Shown piece by piece: positions 11,737 through 23,189 of a stretch of DNA of 64,000 nt. Every line of letters begins with the position of its first letter. Within the stretch, counting starts at the first letter, position 1. The position numbers and the translations under genes are program-made. Source of the stretch: Ditylenchus dipsaci. Lineage: Eukaryota > Nematoda > Chromadorea > Rhabditida > Anguinidae. Below the pieces are notes generated by a model. That model was not told where the DNA came from. It did no database searches and saw only the letters and a program-made list of their open reading frames with translations. The stretch is taken from assembly GCA_004194705.1 (NCBI GenBank), contig SADC01000127.1, positions 241,311-305,310 on the forward strand, written 5' to 3'.

Positions 11737-11943
11737 AGGGTATGCCCACGCCAATAAATCCAATTTGAAGTGTTTGAACTCCCAGGCACCAGTTTTTCTT
11801 ACAGAGACAAATAAATTAATATTTGACCATTTTTTGGTTTTTTTCGATCTTCGAAATTCAAATTTATTTTTTCCTTATAAGAAAAACTGGTGCCACGGAA
11901 TTCAAACATTTGAAATTGGACTTCTTGGTGTAGGCATACCCCT
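11737..11943. mobile_element. TTAA-flanked MITE, subfamily A
   Basis: Flanked by TTAA (11733-11736 and 11944-11947). The ends are AGGGTATGCCCACGCC and GGTGTAGGCATACCCCT. The inverted arms include GTTTGAACTCCCAGGCACCAG. The copy at 61493-62063 belongs to the same subfamily. Confidence 0.8.
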
Positions 11944-12730
11944 TTAAGAAGCATCAATAAATATAGTTCGAAAACACAAGGAAACAAACACATTTTTCGA
12001 ATTTCTGGAAGCCTCCTATCAGAGAAAATGTGATATCTTAATTTATATTTTCTATTCATTTATTTGCTGGTCAGACGGGTTGTCCAACTCGTGGTTCAAA
12101 TGTAGCAAACGCTCCAGTTGCAATTTTATTGTGAATAAATAAATTTATATGTGTAAGAAGAAGTTTAGCATGCAATCTGTTAACGCATTACCACACATCC
12201 CCATCAGTTAATATAGCTATGTGTGTGCAACAGAAGAAATCAGACAAGTTTGAGTAGTAATAGCATTCTGAGATGCGCACTACAGATACCAGGGAAAGGG
12301 GCAGGAAGGGGATGCAGATGTGTTGGTGCAGATAAGTGCAGAACACTTACTGCTAGGTAAAATCCAATAAATGTCATGTGTTTGCAGCAGCAGCAACAAT
12401 GTCTGCGTTCAGGATTCTCTGTGTGCTTATTCCTTGGTTTTGGTTGCAACATAAAATGTGTTAAACTTTCTAAGTGGGGCGCTTGTTGGAAAATACATTT
12501 GTTTTGATTTTTTGTAAGATTATGTATATTCATAAAAATAGTCCAGTCTCAATTTTACAGGATCGAATTTTGGTGGCATAAAATCAAGAATATGGTTTTT
12601 TCGTTTTATTTGATAGTCATCGTAAGTGGCGTCGAGAGTCGACTGTATACATTTGTTGCAATATAGCTTGTTTCCACTTTCAGTTATAGGAACCACTCAA
12701 TAATACAATACCTGTAGTTCATGCTACATA

Positions 12731-12996
12731 CCGTATTCTTTCTAATAAACGCCCTCCCCAAAAGTCGTAAAATGTACCCAAACTTCTTTTTGTCGATTTC
12801 ACAATTTTTTCTTAGATTTTTTGAAACTAAACCGTCAAATTCAGTATCTTCGCATATTTGACATACAGGACTTTCTTTTGTGAGGTCGTGCAACATCAAA
12901 AAATCTAAAAAAATTTGAAACCCCGAATAAAGGGTACTGGGCACATTTTCCGGCTTTTGGGAGGGCACCAGATTAATAACATTAGAGAGAATACGG
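12731..12996. mobile_element. MITE of the CCGTAT...CTCTAATA family
   Basis: TACCGTATTCTTTCTAATAAACGCCCTCCCCAAAAG on the left is mirrored by GGGAGGGCACC...ATTAGAGAGAATACGG on the right. The left target TA is clear; the right flank has drifted to TTA. Confidence 0.75.
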
Positions 12997-13498
12997 TTAT
13001 ACAGCTAACACTACAAAAAGTCTTAATGTATGAGTGGTGCTCTTTTTTATTCCGCCTTTTGTATAAATTATATTGAATGTCAGTTAAATATTTTTAATAT
13101 CAAATCTAAATTAGTCTGTAGTGAAAAGAAATAATTCTTGGTTACTACAGTATTTCCTCTAATAAAGCTAAATGAATATGGCTGCCTTTCAGCTTAAATG
13201 TTCGGTTACCCGAAACAATACTGAATTTTTTTTGGCTGTATGTATAAAAGAGGAACCCGGTTTAACCCGTCGGACCGACAACTCTAGCCATGATCTAATG
13301 ACATCATTTTCCCTAAGTTTTGGAAAAAAGATTTCTATGTTAAAAAAAATTCAGAACTACACATGTAAATTTTTAAATTGAAATCATGATTGCGGAGAAA
13401 ATTCTTTTTTCGGGGCAGTCAGCCGAAAATTTCTCGAATAAAGAAATCTCTCTCTTTTAGTAAATTTCCGTTTTTCAACTCTGGTTTCGATTGAAAAT

Positions 13499-13732
13499 TA
13501 GACCCTATTATAGAATACCTCCCCTCTCCAATAGTTTTCCTTTTTAATTAAGTAAAAGTACCCAAATATATGTCCCAGACCTCGAAACTGCGTAAACCTA
13601 TCTTTAGTCACAACTTTGATACGCTGTTCAACTCCTAAGCCTAAGTCCTGAGCCTAAACTCGTTGTTCCGAAGGGTAGTTAAAGCGATTTTGGAAGGGTC
13701 ATATTCATGGGGAAGGTATTCGATACTAACGC
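13499..13732. mobile_element. MITE with TATAGAATACCTCCCC ends
   Basis: Left ACCCTATTATAGAATACCTCCCC and right GGGGAAGGTATTCGATACTAACGCC are inverted imperfect copies. It is short and non-coding. Confidence 0.55.
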
Positions 13733-14107
13733 CCAAATTTGATAAAGATTAATATTGCGACCTCATATTGCGAAGCTCGGGTTCTTGGTAGGCGGGAGGG
13801 GATGTATATTCGCTATTAGCGCAAAAATTATTAAAAAATAAAAAGATGTTTCGCTTTGGTGCCTTCTTACATCAAGAATGACGCCGCCAGGCGGCGTCAT
13901 TCTTGAAGGACCCCACCTCCGCCGGCGGACACGTATCTGCCGGCTAAATCGCTCCGCTGCCTCCGCCAAGATAATTTTTGTAACATTTTTTAAAATAAAG
14001 CAAAATTTCAGAAATCAATTTTCAGTTCATTTATTTAATATAATCGTGTCAAGCTTTGATAAGATGAGTCAAATCCAACAAAAACACTAGAGAAAAAACT
14101 ATTTTGA

Positions 14108-15192
14108 AGAGGCATGCTTAGAGATGGGAACAAACAATATATTGGTATTGGGATATTAAGGTGTTGGGTTAAATAAAGGCGTTAATATAGGTATTGGGAT
14201 ATTGGTTGGTGTCTTTCGAAAATATTGGTATTGGGGTTGACAAAGATATTGGGTGCTAAATATTTAATTTTTTCCAATAGAAATTAAACATTTTTACTCA
14301 CATTTTCTCATTTTTTTTTGCCTAATGGATGACATTTGACTAATTTTATTTATTACTTTTTCATTGATTCACTTAAATTGTCTCATTTCAAAAAAAACTC
14401 AACGAAAAGACTTTCCTATACCGAAAATGTTTTGGTGATTATAAAAACTAATGTTAGAAATTCTGACTCGGAAATGATTTTTTGACAAAATATAGTTTTC
14501 TTTTCCACAATTTCGCAACACCATAACAAGATTTATTTCAAATATTTCTAACACATTCGACAAGCTGGTGCAATGATATTAATTTTTCGTCCAAAAATCA
14601 GTTCGTCCAACGTTAATTAGTACGAAATTCAGATCTTCCAAAATTTAATTCGTACAAATTTTAGTATGAAAATTGCTCGATTATTCGATTTCCGAGCACA
14701 TTTTAATTTTGATTTTGTGGCCCTAATAAAAACCGAAATGGATCTATTTTTGTTTCTTTAGGCCAAAAAACCAGTTCCAGTGTGTTACTAAATCGAGATC
14801 AGACTGAATTAGGATTTTTTTCAATGTTTTAGTAAACAAATAGACTTTTGAAAAATATTGGTATTGGGCAATATATTGGGGTCCACAACTTTGAAATATC
14901 GGTATTGGTATTGGTCTAGAGAGGGCCAAAAAATATTGGTATTGGGCAAAGGCAAATGCCCATCTCTAGGCGTGCTTACCTGTTTAAATTTGTCCCCGCC
15001 AATTTGAATTTTTTACATAATCATTTAACTTCTGTACGGATTTTTCAGCCTGGTTTTAACAAAACAAGGCCCAGAATTTAATTTCAGGTATAGTTTTATT
15101 AGAAAACAAGTTCAAAAATACGTACAGAAGCTCAATGAATAAGTTTTTTTTTATATTCGCGGGAACAAATTTAAACAGGTGAGCATGCGCCT
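14108..15192. mobile_element. TTAA-flanked MITE, subfamily C, split by a hAT MITE
   Basis: The left end AGAGGCATGCT (after TTGA, a decayed TTAA, at 14104-14107) is cut at 14118 and resumes at 14969 as GGCGTGCTTACCTGTTTAAATTTGTCCCCGCC. It ends in GAGCATGCGCCT before TTAA (15193-15196). The internal arms match the copies at 37257-37492 and 41938-42169. Confidence 0.75.
14119..14968. mobile_element. hAT-type MITE
   Basis: TIRs TAGAGATGGG and CCCATCTCTA. The flanking octamers are GGCATGCT (14111-14118) and GGCGTGCT (14969-14976), an 8-bp duplication with one mismatch. The subterminal regions carry many copies of ATTGGTATTGGG on both sides. There is no transposase. It is inserted in a TTAA MITE and so is younger than it. 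Confidence 0.8.
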
Positions 15193-15310
15193 TTAATGAA
15201 TATCACAAAACATATTCCCACTTTTTTTTCACCTTCTCTACCCTCGACCTTTCGCGGACCTTCTTGGCCAACGGACTATTGAAAATTTGATTTGTTTTTA
15301 GGTTAAAATT

Positions 15311-15742
15311 GAAAACACCCGTCAAAATGTGTGAATCTCCCGTCAAAATATGTGTTCTCCCTCAAATTTTTAAAACTTCTTGTCCTTGGTGATACTTTTC
15401 AATTTTTTATTTTTTTGCACCAGCATGTAGTCCTGAATCTCTAGTTTATAATGATCAACTGGCTGACTACAATATTAAAAAGTGTGAGAACCATTATATT
15501 TTTAAAACTACACCTATCTTTTCAAAATGAATTTTTTCTCCCACTTTTTAATATTGTAGTCAGCCAGTTGATAGCTCATTAGTAACTGAAGATTTAGGGC
15601 TACATGCTGGTGAGAAAAATTGAAAACTTGAAAAGTAAACACCGAGAACAAGAAGTTTTAAAAACTTAACGGGAGATTTACATATTTCGACGGGAGATTT
15701 ACATATTTTGACAAAGGTTTACACATTTTGACGGGTGTTTTC
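15311..15742. repeat. Long imperfect palindrome (about 430 bp)
   Basis: The arms begin GAAAACACCCGTCAAAATGTG and its inverse at 15722-15742, and include matching blocks such as ACTGGCTGACTACAATATT and its complement. The repeated CCGTCAAAATGTGT motif occurs twice or three times per arm. Probably a MITE. Confidence 0.75.
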
Positions 15743-16471
15743 GCCTACATCCTCTGTTTGTTGATGAAATCAATTAATTTTCATTAATTAGTATTTTTTG
15801 AAAAATACTAATAGAAAAAACAACGAAATTGAAACAAAACTTGGTCCGCCGGCCGTGCCGCCTCCGCCGCCTCCGCCTGCGTTCAAATTTTTTTTGGAAA
15901 CGCACAGGCATGCCCGTTTAACATACGACTAAAAAATTTGTTGCCTGAGCTGAATAAGAATAGATTGACGCTCAATACCAGAAATTTATCCAAAAATATC
16001 TGACGGAGGAGGCATCAGAATTTTTAAGGCCATTATAGTACACCGTTTTTAAATTTTTGAAGGTCATTTTACCCACACTGTTTTTCAAAAAAAGCTGACG
16101 GGGAAGACCCAATAAGGAAAAAAATCTGACGAAGGAGGAGGGGGAGGAGGAGCGCATGCTGTTAGCTTGTACAACGTACACTCTATTTAACGTGCGAATC
16201 AACTCGGTCTCCTGGTCCTTTGTTAAATTGAACGCCGACTGTGATACGGCTCTGTTCAAGTTTTAACGTAATTTTCGTTAAGACCATGAACTAATAAATC
16301 CGTTCAACTTCAGTGGAATACTTCTAAAAATCAAAAGCAAAATTCATTAAAATCTTTTTTTCTTTTCAATAATAAATTTAATTAGTCTTTTTGAGCATTG
16401 CGATGGTTTTCATCACCCAAATTGTTATAATCTCAACTGGTGTGTAATTATTATATTATCCACCTTTTGTG

Positions 16472-16490
16472 AGTGTGTGTGTGTGTGCAA
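16472..16490. repeat. (GT)n microsatellite
   Basis: A short GT run (gagtgtgtgtgtgtgtg) about 300 bp upstream of the acyltransferase gene. Confidence 0.8.
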
Positions 16491-16779
16491 GGTCATCCCA
16501 TATGGTGTGTGTTTGTCCATCTTACATACACGTGTGTGCGAAAGGGGGTTATGTCACCAAATTTATTGAGAATTTATCTTCTTCTTCCCCTTCTTTTTTA
16601 ATCAAACAATTTGATAATAAGTGTTGTTTTTTCATTTGATTCTCTTTGATTTCTGTCTGCTATTTTTATTAAGACTATTTTTTAGACCAAATTGCCCAAA
16701 TGCATTTTGCCCTTTGTTTGTACCTTGGGAGGTTGGTTTGTTAGTTTTGGCATTTAATTTTTTTGTCATACTGAGAAAA

Positions 16780-19700
16780 ATGTTTTATGTAGCGCAGGTT
16801 GCAGACAGCCTCGGCATTCTATTATGTATTTATGTTTCTGATTGCTCCACTGCCTTGTATGCTGTTGCCCTTCTACCTCATATTCTTCACCCCACTTTGG
16901 TAATTGTTGTTTTTAAATAAAAAAATATTTTAATTGTAATTTGATTAAGGCTGCCTACTATGCTGTACTTGCTCTGGATATATATTGACAGAAAAACGCC
17001 AGAGCGAGGAGGCCGTCCCAACCAAGCTTTCCGCAACCGAGCTGTGTGGCGATACTTTGCTCACTATTTTCCTATCAAGTTGGTCAAAACAGCAGAGCTG
17101 CCGGCAGATCGTAACTATATTTTCGGGTATTATCTTTAGCATATTATTAGCTATTCTAGCAGCCATGGTCACCCTATTTTTTTTATGTTTTCAACAGTTG
17201 AAAATATGTAAATGACCCTATTTTATCATTCCCGAAATTATTAGTCAGTGAAGAAAAGTAGTGTTTGATTAATTTAAAATTAATCGAGGTTTTGACAATT
17301 TTAGTTTTTTATGCAATGTTACTTTTGATTAATGCATGCTTTTTTGAAAAATTTGATTAAGCCTCAACTTGAATTCAAAATATCAAAAATAAATAAAAAA
17401 TTTATAGATTATTTAATGTTACCACCTTTGTAAGTCAGAAATAATAACTCAACTAAGAAAAAAAAGTGACACTACCTAATTCGAAAAGTAGGTCGCAACA
17501 TTAATCTTTATCAAATTTGTTTTTATTTTGAAAACTGACGCGAAAGCTCCAAATCCCGTATGCATTTTGAGATTATTAGATTAGACATTTGATAAAATGA
17601 ACTTTTGTTAGCTGTCTTGAGCTGTCTTTCCTATGTCTATTTTTTGACAAGCAATTTTATAGTTCTCATCCCCATGGAATTATGAGTATAGCTAATTTCG
17701 CCACCTTCTGCACCAATTCCACAGACTTTGACTCTCACTTTCCTGGAATTCAATGCTCTGCCGTTACTTTGCCCAATATGTTTTGGTTTCCATTCAGACG
17801 AGAATTGGTTGTTTCTTCAGGTTGGGCCCATTTTGCTTATTCAACTATGCTATACAACCAGGGTTGTTAAGTGTTTGTAAACTCGGGCATTTACCAGTAA
17901 ATGATAACTGGAAAGCTTTGAAATGTTTATAACTTGTTTTACAGGAGCTATCACTTCGCATGCCCACAGCATTGAATATGTGATTAATCCAGATAACAAG
18001 GGTAGGGCTGTGTCCATTGTGTTGGGTGGTGCAGAAGAAGCTTTGGTTCGTTTTAATTATATTACATGGCTCCGAATCTAAATAAATGTTACCCTCACTG
18101 ATCCATCATTCCGGCTAGATCAGTAAAAGTAATCAATAAATATATTAGTGTTTTGGGACAAAATTTGCGTACAAGGAATTTGAAAGGCTGTTTCCCCGCC
18201 TTTCTGGTCGATGGACACTACTTAAAAAACAAGGCTGACAGGAGTGAAATAAAGGATGATCCGCAAGTTTTTTATTACCTGAAGCAAGTTGGTTTCTACG
18301 CCAGATAAATATAAAAAAATCGGTCATGGGACAAAATGCCAACGCCAAAACGCCAACGACCAAAATGCCAACAGAATTTTTTGCGAGAATTCAATTTTTT
18401 TTGCTGTTTTTGCACTTTTTGATACATTTAGGCCAGAGCTCTCATCTCAAAATTTCAAAAATAAGTACATTTTTGAAAAAAATAAGATTTTGAACCAAAA
18501 ATAAGTACATTTCCCAAAACACGTCAAAATCGGCTCAAACTTTTTATTCTACAATAAAAGATAACATTTTCAAGCGAACAAAACCACACAAAAGATTTTA
18601 AACATATTTTTTGCCTCCATGAATTTTCTTTACAAGTTCCCCATATGGGCCCTATTCACCTTTAGATGCCCACATTTTTGCCTTGGTCCTCTCTGTCCAT
18701 TATAGTTATATTAATACTGTGTTATATTAAAACAACAAGGGACCAAGGCAAAAGTGTGGGTACCTAAAGGTGAATAGGGCCCATATTTTTTGCCTCCATT
18801 AATTTCTTTAAAAGTATGTATCTATCCACTTATCAAACAACGAACAAGATTCTGTTGAATATATTTGAACTATTTGAGTATGACTTAAAGAGGCATGTTC
18901 GCCGCCAATGGGAATATTATGAAAGGCGGGTACCAGGTCAATTCGATTTTGAAATGAATTTTAGCTCAATACGTTGCGAGGAATAAGTGGTCAAAAGCAC
19001 TTCGACAGATTAATAGCATTGAAAATTTTGAACAATTTGAATGTTTTCTTGCGTATTTTGGAGCCAAATCAAAAAATAAGTACGAAATAAGCACACAAGG
19101 CGAAAATAAGTACAAATCTTATAAAAAAGTACAGATGAGAGCCCTGATTTAGGCTTAGGCTATGGGTAGGCCAGCGTATGTTAGGACGGGCTCAAACGTG
19201 TACAGTAGCGGAAAAAAGTATTGCATCAAGCATAAATTTACTGCATTTTGCTTCATATCTCCAACCAAAACGACTTCCTGTTGCAACTCGTTTAACCAAA
19301 ATTACTCTATAGAATCTCGGCTACATTTTGGGTACAAAATATCTTTATTTTATCCACAATTGAAATTAAAAAATGTGCCTTTAAACGGTTATGCGTAATT
19401 AGTGCGTCGTAATTAGTGCGTCAGTAATTAGTGCGTCGTAATTAGTGCGTCAGTAATTAGTGCGTCAGTGAGAGCTCTTTCAGCACATTGCCTAAGAATT
19501 GGGATGATGACTATTTAGCTCGGTTATGCGTAAAGTGTGCGCCGTAATCTGTGCGCCAGTAAAGTGTGCGCCAGTAATGTGTGCGCCAGTAAAGTGTGCG
19601 CCAGTAATGTGTGCGCCAGTAAAGTGTGCGCCAGTAATGTGTGCGCCAGTAATCTGTGCGCCGTAATCTGTGCGCCGGTAATGTGTGCGCCAGATATGAA

Positions 19701-22700
19701 ATGGTTGATTGATAAGACGAAAAGTACCTATAGTTTACCCAAACTTTAGATATGGATATCAAAAGTATTCGAGGCAAGTCTATGGCTCTATGTAACGGAG
19801 GTTATGCGTAAAGTGTGCGCCGTAATCTGTGCGCCAGACATAAAACGCATATAAAACCCTCAACCTAGTAATAATTGCATGACCCCAAATAATAGGAAAG
19901 AAAGTTTCAAGGTTTATTGTAACAACAGTGTGAACAACAACAAAAGTACATTAACAATTTCATAAACCTTTTTAGAAGAGATTTATATTTCCGGATCTTC
20001 ATCCAGCAAGATGTCTTCTTGAGCTTCTTCACCAGACTCCGCTTCCTGTTCGATTGCTTCCTCTCTATTACCGGCATCGTAAAACTTGGCCAAGTGCTGC
20101 TGTAGATGCTTTAGATACTGAAGACGTTGGCGAACATGAATCTCCTCCTCATTGTAGTCTCGCACGAGCTTTTTGATCTGCCTCTCGGAATTTATTACCT
20201 TGGTTGACCTTGGATTTCTGACTGGATCAGCTGGGTTTGCTGCATGCCTGTAAACACTTCATTCACACAGTTACAAAAGATGTATAATTTAAAAAAGTAA
20301 CCTGACCGCCAACTGCCAAGTCGAATGTTCTTCTTCCTTCATTCGCACAATATAACGACTGAGAGTGGGATTGCGCTTGCTGAATTTCTTGTTGAACCGC
20401 ATATGCCATCCTTCCTGAGCATTATTAGTTCGAGCAGAGCCATCAAGCACAGACTGAAAGCAGCTCCACATCGATTGAGGGTAAAGCGGCTCAAATCCTC
20501 GTCACCGGCAAATCTGCACACATATGTGGACTCTACATACCCCAAATATTCTGAAAAAATATTCTCAAATCAAAACAAATGAGGACCTGAAAAGTTCAAA
20601 CCATTGAGCTTATCCACCAAAGCTGGAGGAAGAGTACTGTCATTCACTTTTGTTGTATAGCACTTGTAACATCCTGGAATCCAAGGCTAATTTCATCAAT
20701 TGGTAGGAAAGCTAGGGCATTGTAACAGCGAAGCAGTTCCTTGATCTCGGGATTAGTGTACAACTGAATTAAACCCTTGCTTGCAAAATTGCGAAAGAGA
20801 TTTTGAGACAGATGGAAAAGACAGAATTTGAACTCCGCTTCAGGAAATCTCTACTGCAGCACTTTTGTCGGGGCACGCTCAAAATCTAGAACAGAAAAAT
20901 ATAAGAAAATTTCACTAAGTAAAAGCACAAAGCAGCTAACCAGACATCACAAAACTCGGCCTTACTCCTGGCAATTGGTCGAATAAAGCCCTAAAGGCAC
21001 GCTTGTATGTATCTTCCGACTTGTTTGGAAGTAAGAAGAATACTGCTGGCAATGTCGAATCCTCTTTAAAACAATTGAGCGTGAAAAGCTGAGCGAAGTA
21101 TTTGGGGCAGCAGAAAAATGTACCTAACAGATCAGCAATAAGAAAACACGAAAATATTCGAAAAAAGTACCATCGATGCTCCACTTTCGGTACTGACGTA
21201 GAAAATCAAGCCCCCGATCAGAAGCAATATCAAAATCACCGGCTTCTGTGGCTCCAGATCGCGCGAATCATGCAAAAGGAATCGCCCTCCGACTTCAGTA
21301 CTTCGGAATTGCTCAGCCAGTCGCATTTGATCTAGTGGCTTGTCCACATCTGCTCCTGCGAGAAAATATTAAATGGTATGATTGGTATATTGGTTTAGAT
21401 AGAAAAGATACCTCTTGCTGGCAAACGGGCATTTGTTATCATCCGCTTGACGTCCATATCTTTAGGGAATGCTCGGATTTCCATTTCACTGAGACCAGCT
21501 TTAGCTACATCGAGAACAGCTTGTGAGGACAGCCCGTAATTAGATTTAGCCATTTCTTTTGCTCTTGTCAGTGCCGCTTTCTTCTGTAATAAAAAAACAG
21601 TGCTGACCATAAAAATTGAATATACCTTGACTTCCACTGGACTTGCTCCATGGCCATTATGCGCTACTGTTTTCGTTAGTTGAAGGGAATTAGTGGACGA
21701 AATTGCTCGCCCTTTGCATCCATAGTTTTTAAGCTGGCATCTCCAGTATTGACGATCTCCATCTTTGCTTGTTCGTTCTTGCAACATCATAAATCCATCA
21801 CATAGAGCCATCGACTTGCCTCGAACGCTTTTGATATCCATATCTATAAACTAACGAGTATTTAACGTTTTACTTGCCACAGGTTTTAATGTGGCGCACT
21901 AATTACTGACGCACTAATTACCGACGCACTAATTACGACGCACTAATTACTGACACACTAATTACTGACGCACTAATTACCGACGCACTAATTACTGACG
22001 CACTAATTACTGACGCACTAATTACTGACGCACTAATTACGACGCACTAATTACGCATAACCCTTTAAACAAGTGGCCCAGGTTTTTTTATTCCATTTTC
22101 GAAAAACAACTTTACGAATTATTATACAGCCCCGAAAAATCACCTCAAACTTTCATCTGCAGTGTGGTGCATAAAATATCCAGGCACTAACCAATTATAA
22201 ATTAAAAACACTGCCCGAAAAATTTTTTAGAAAGGAAGGAGTGCCTCTTCGTTAGCGCAAAGTAATTGCAAAATTTTAAAAAAATCACATATTTACTTAC
22301 AGGACTCTCATCTAGACAACTTTGACCTAAAGTTAATGAGTAGGAAGGGATTTGTTAGGCTTGCAATTAAAAATGGAGCAAGCCTGGTGCCTGTCTATCA
22401 TTTTGGAGAGACTGCAGTATATAGACAGATCAGCAACGAGAAAGGAAGCCGATTGAGGAAATTTCAGTCTGCTTTTAAGAAACGCCTTGGTTTTACTCCG
22501 CCAATTTTTATGGGTAGAGGATTATTCAACTACTCATTTGGTGTGTTACCATTCAGGTCACCTATTCATACCGTTGGTGAGCGAAGCTTTAATTTAAACT
22601 AAATAATTAAAAACGCCTTGCTAAAAAAACATAGACATAGTTTAATATTAACACTAAAAAACATATATTGTTCTGGCAATTTGTTTTTGAATTATCACAT

Positions 22701-22917
22701 TTTTCTGTCTAGTATTTAATATTCAAAATAGACATTCCGAAAAAGTAAAATTTGTTTTTAAGTGGGAAAGCCAATTTGTGTGGAGCAGTGCAGTGAACCA
22801 ACCAAAGATCACATCGACAAAGTCCATGCCGAATATTGCAAGGCATTGACTGAACTTTTTGATGGGCACAAAACCAAGTATGGAGTTTCAAATGAAACTA
22901 AACTGAATATATATTGA
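16780..22917 (+). CDS. MOGAT/DGAT2-family acyltransferase
   Basis: Transfers an acyl group from acyl-CoA to mono- or diacylglycerol at the ER membrane in triacylglycerol synthesis. Exons: (16780 or upstream) 16798-16899, 16950-17126, 17663-17820, 17945-18045, 22303-22576, 22763-22917 (TGA). All phases agree. Family signatures in order: [15 protein letters not shown] leading into a hydrophobic hairpin, RKTPERGGR, the HYFPI block, HPHG (active-site motif, at the start of exon 3), [32 protein letters not shown], the GRGLF block and TVVGKPI. The C-terminus ([11 protein letters not shown]) matches family length. The start is unclear: ATG at 16780 (MFYVAQ) fits only if one base is missing at the GCGCAG before 16798; otherwise an upstream exon is needed. 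MOGAT versus DGAT2 cannot be decided by eye. Confidence 0.9.
18434..19146. mobile_element. hAT-type MITE in the acyltransferase intron
   Basis: TIRs CAGAGCTCTCATCT and AGATGAGAGCCCTG, with a perfect 8-bp target duplication ATTTAGGC (18426-18433 and 19147-19154). Subterminal AAAATAAGTACA motifs occur at both ends. It is non-coding and contains a nested palindromic element. Confidence 0.88.
18645..18785. mobile_element. Small palindromic MITE nested in the hAT MITE
   Basis: The arms GGGCCCTATTCACCTTTAG and CTAAAGGTGAATAGGGCCC surround a short loop, with ATAT on both sides. The sequence TTTTTTGCCTCCATGAATT occurs just left of it (from 18606) and again just right of it (from 18786), a duplicated flank of about 35 bp. 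Confidence 0.7.
19522..19799 (+). pseudogene. Remnant of a second, related MULE
   Basis: It starts with GGTTATGCGTAAAGTGTGCG, continues as about 11 units of GTAAAGTGTGCGCCA/GTAATGTGTGCGCCA (to about 19690), then a short spacer, then ATGGATATCAAAAGTATTCG: a plus-strand copy of the first 16 or so codons of the neighbouring transposase ([16 protein letters not shown]). It is cut off where another GGTTATGCG end starts (19800). So a relative with a variant TIR motif was inserted and mostly deleted. The third end at 19800-19836 may be the other terminus of this inner element. Confidence 0.7.
19983..21841 (-). CDS. MULE transposase with N-terminal FLYWCH finger
   Basis: Read on the minus strand in several exons separated by 40-70-nt introns, from ATG at 21841 to TAA at 19983. 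The N-terminal FLYWCH finger has [20 protein letters not shown] then HNGH. The MULE core follows: WSIDGTF (first catalytic Asp) near 21155, a [12 protein letters not shown] block, DFERA (second Asp) near 20880, CLFHLSQ (the C..H motif) near 20815, and [13 protein letters not shown] near 20410. The C-terminus is acidic ([14 protein letters not shown]). There is a TAG in frame at 20853-20855, shortly after DFERA, so this copy is either dead or miscalled there. Confidence 0.82.
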
Positions 22918-23189
22918 AATTATTCAATCACTAAACATTGCCATCCTCAAGTTTGTGAGGTCAAGTCAAAAAAGATCTCATTGCATTGTCACTTTCACTA
23001 GAATTATTAGATGCTTTATAAAGTGCTTTACAACTTTTCGAAGTAAGCAAAAAATAGAGGAAACTGCTAACAAATTTATTACTCTAAACAACCGAACGGA
23101 AAAATCAACGAAACAATTTAGATTCATTTTACACACTGACAAATATTCTAACACATCATATCTTATCACACTTCTCTGTATGTTCCAGT

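Larger units (their letters stand above)
19387..22062 (-). mobile_element. FLYWCH-encoding MULE with minisatellite TIRs
   Basis: The ends are GGTTATGCGTAATTAGTGCG and its inverse. They are flanked by CTTTAAAC on both sides (19379-19386 and 22063-22070); the duplication can be read as 9 bp (CCTTTAAAC), as is usual for MULEs. The TIRs are arrays of GTAATTAGTGCGTCA: about 5 units on the left (19395-19468) and about 12 on the right (21893-22053). The coding strand is minus. It sits in the last long intron of the acyltransferase gene, opposite in strand. Confidence 0.9.

Noticed and set aside
20853..20855. TAG in the FLYWCH-MULE as a recoded stop
   Set aside because: A single in-frame stop in one transposon copy is better explained by decay or a base-call error.
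19387..22062. CRISPR-like array because of regular short repeats
   Set aside because: Units are directly tandem with no unique spacers and form the inverted ends of a eukaryotic transposon.
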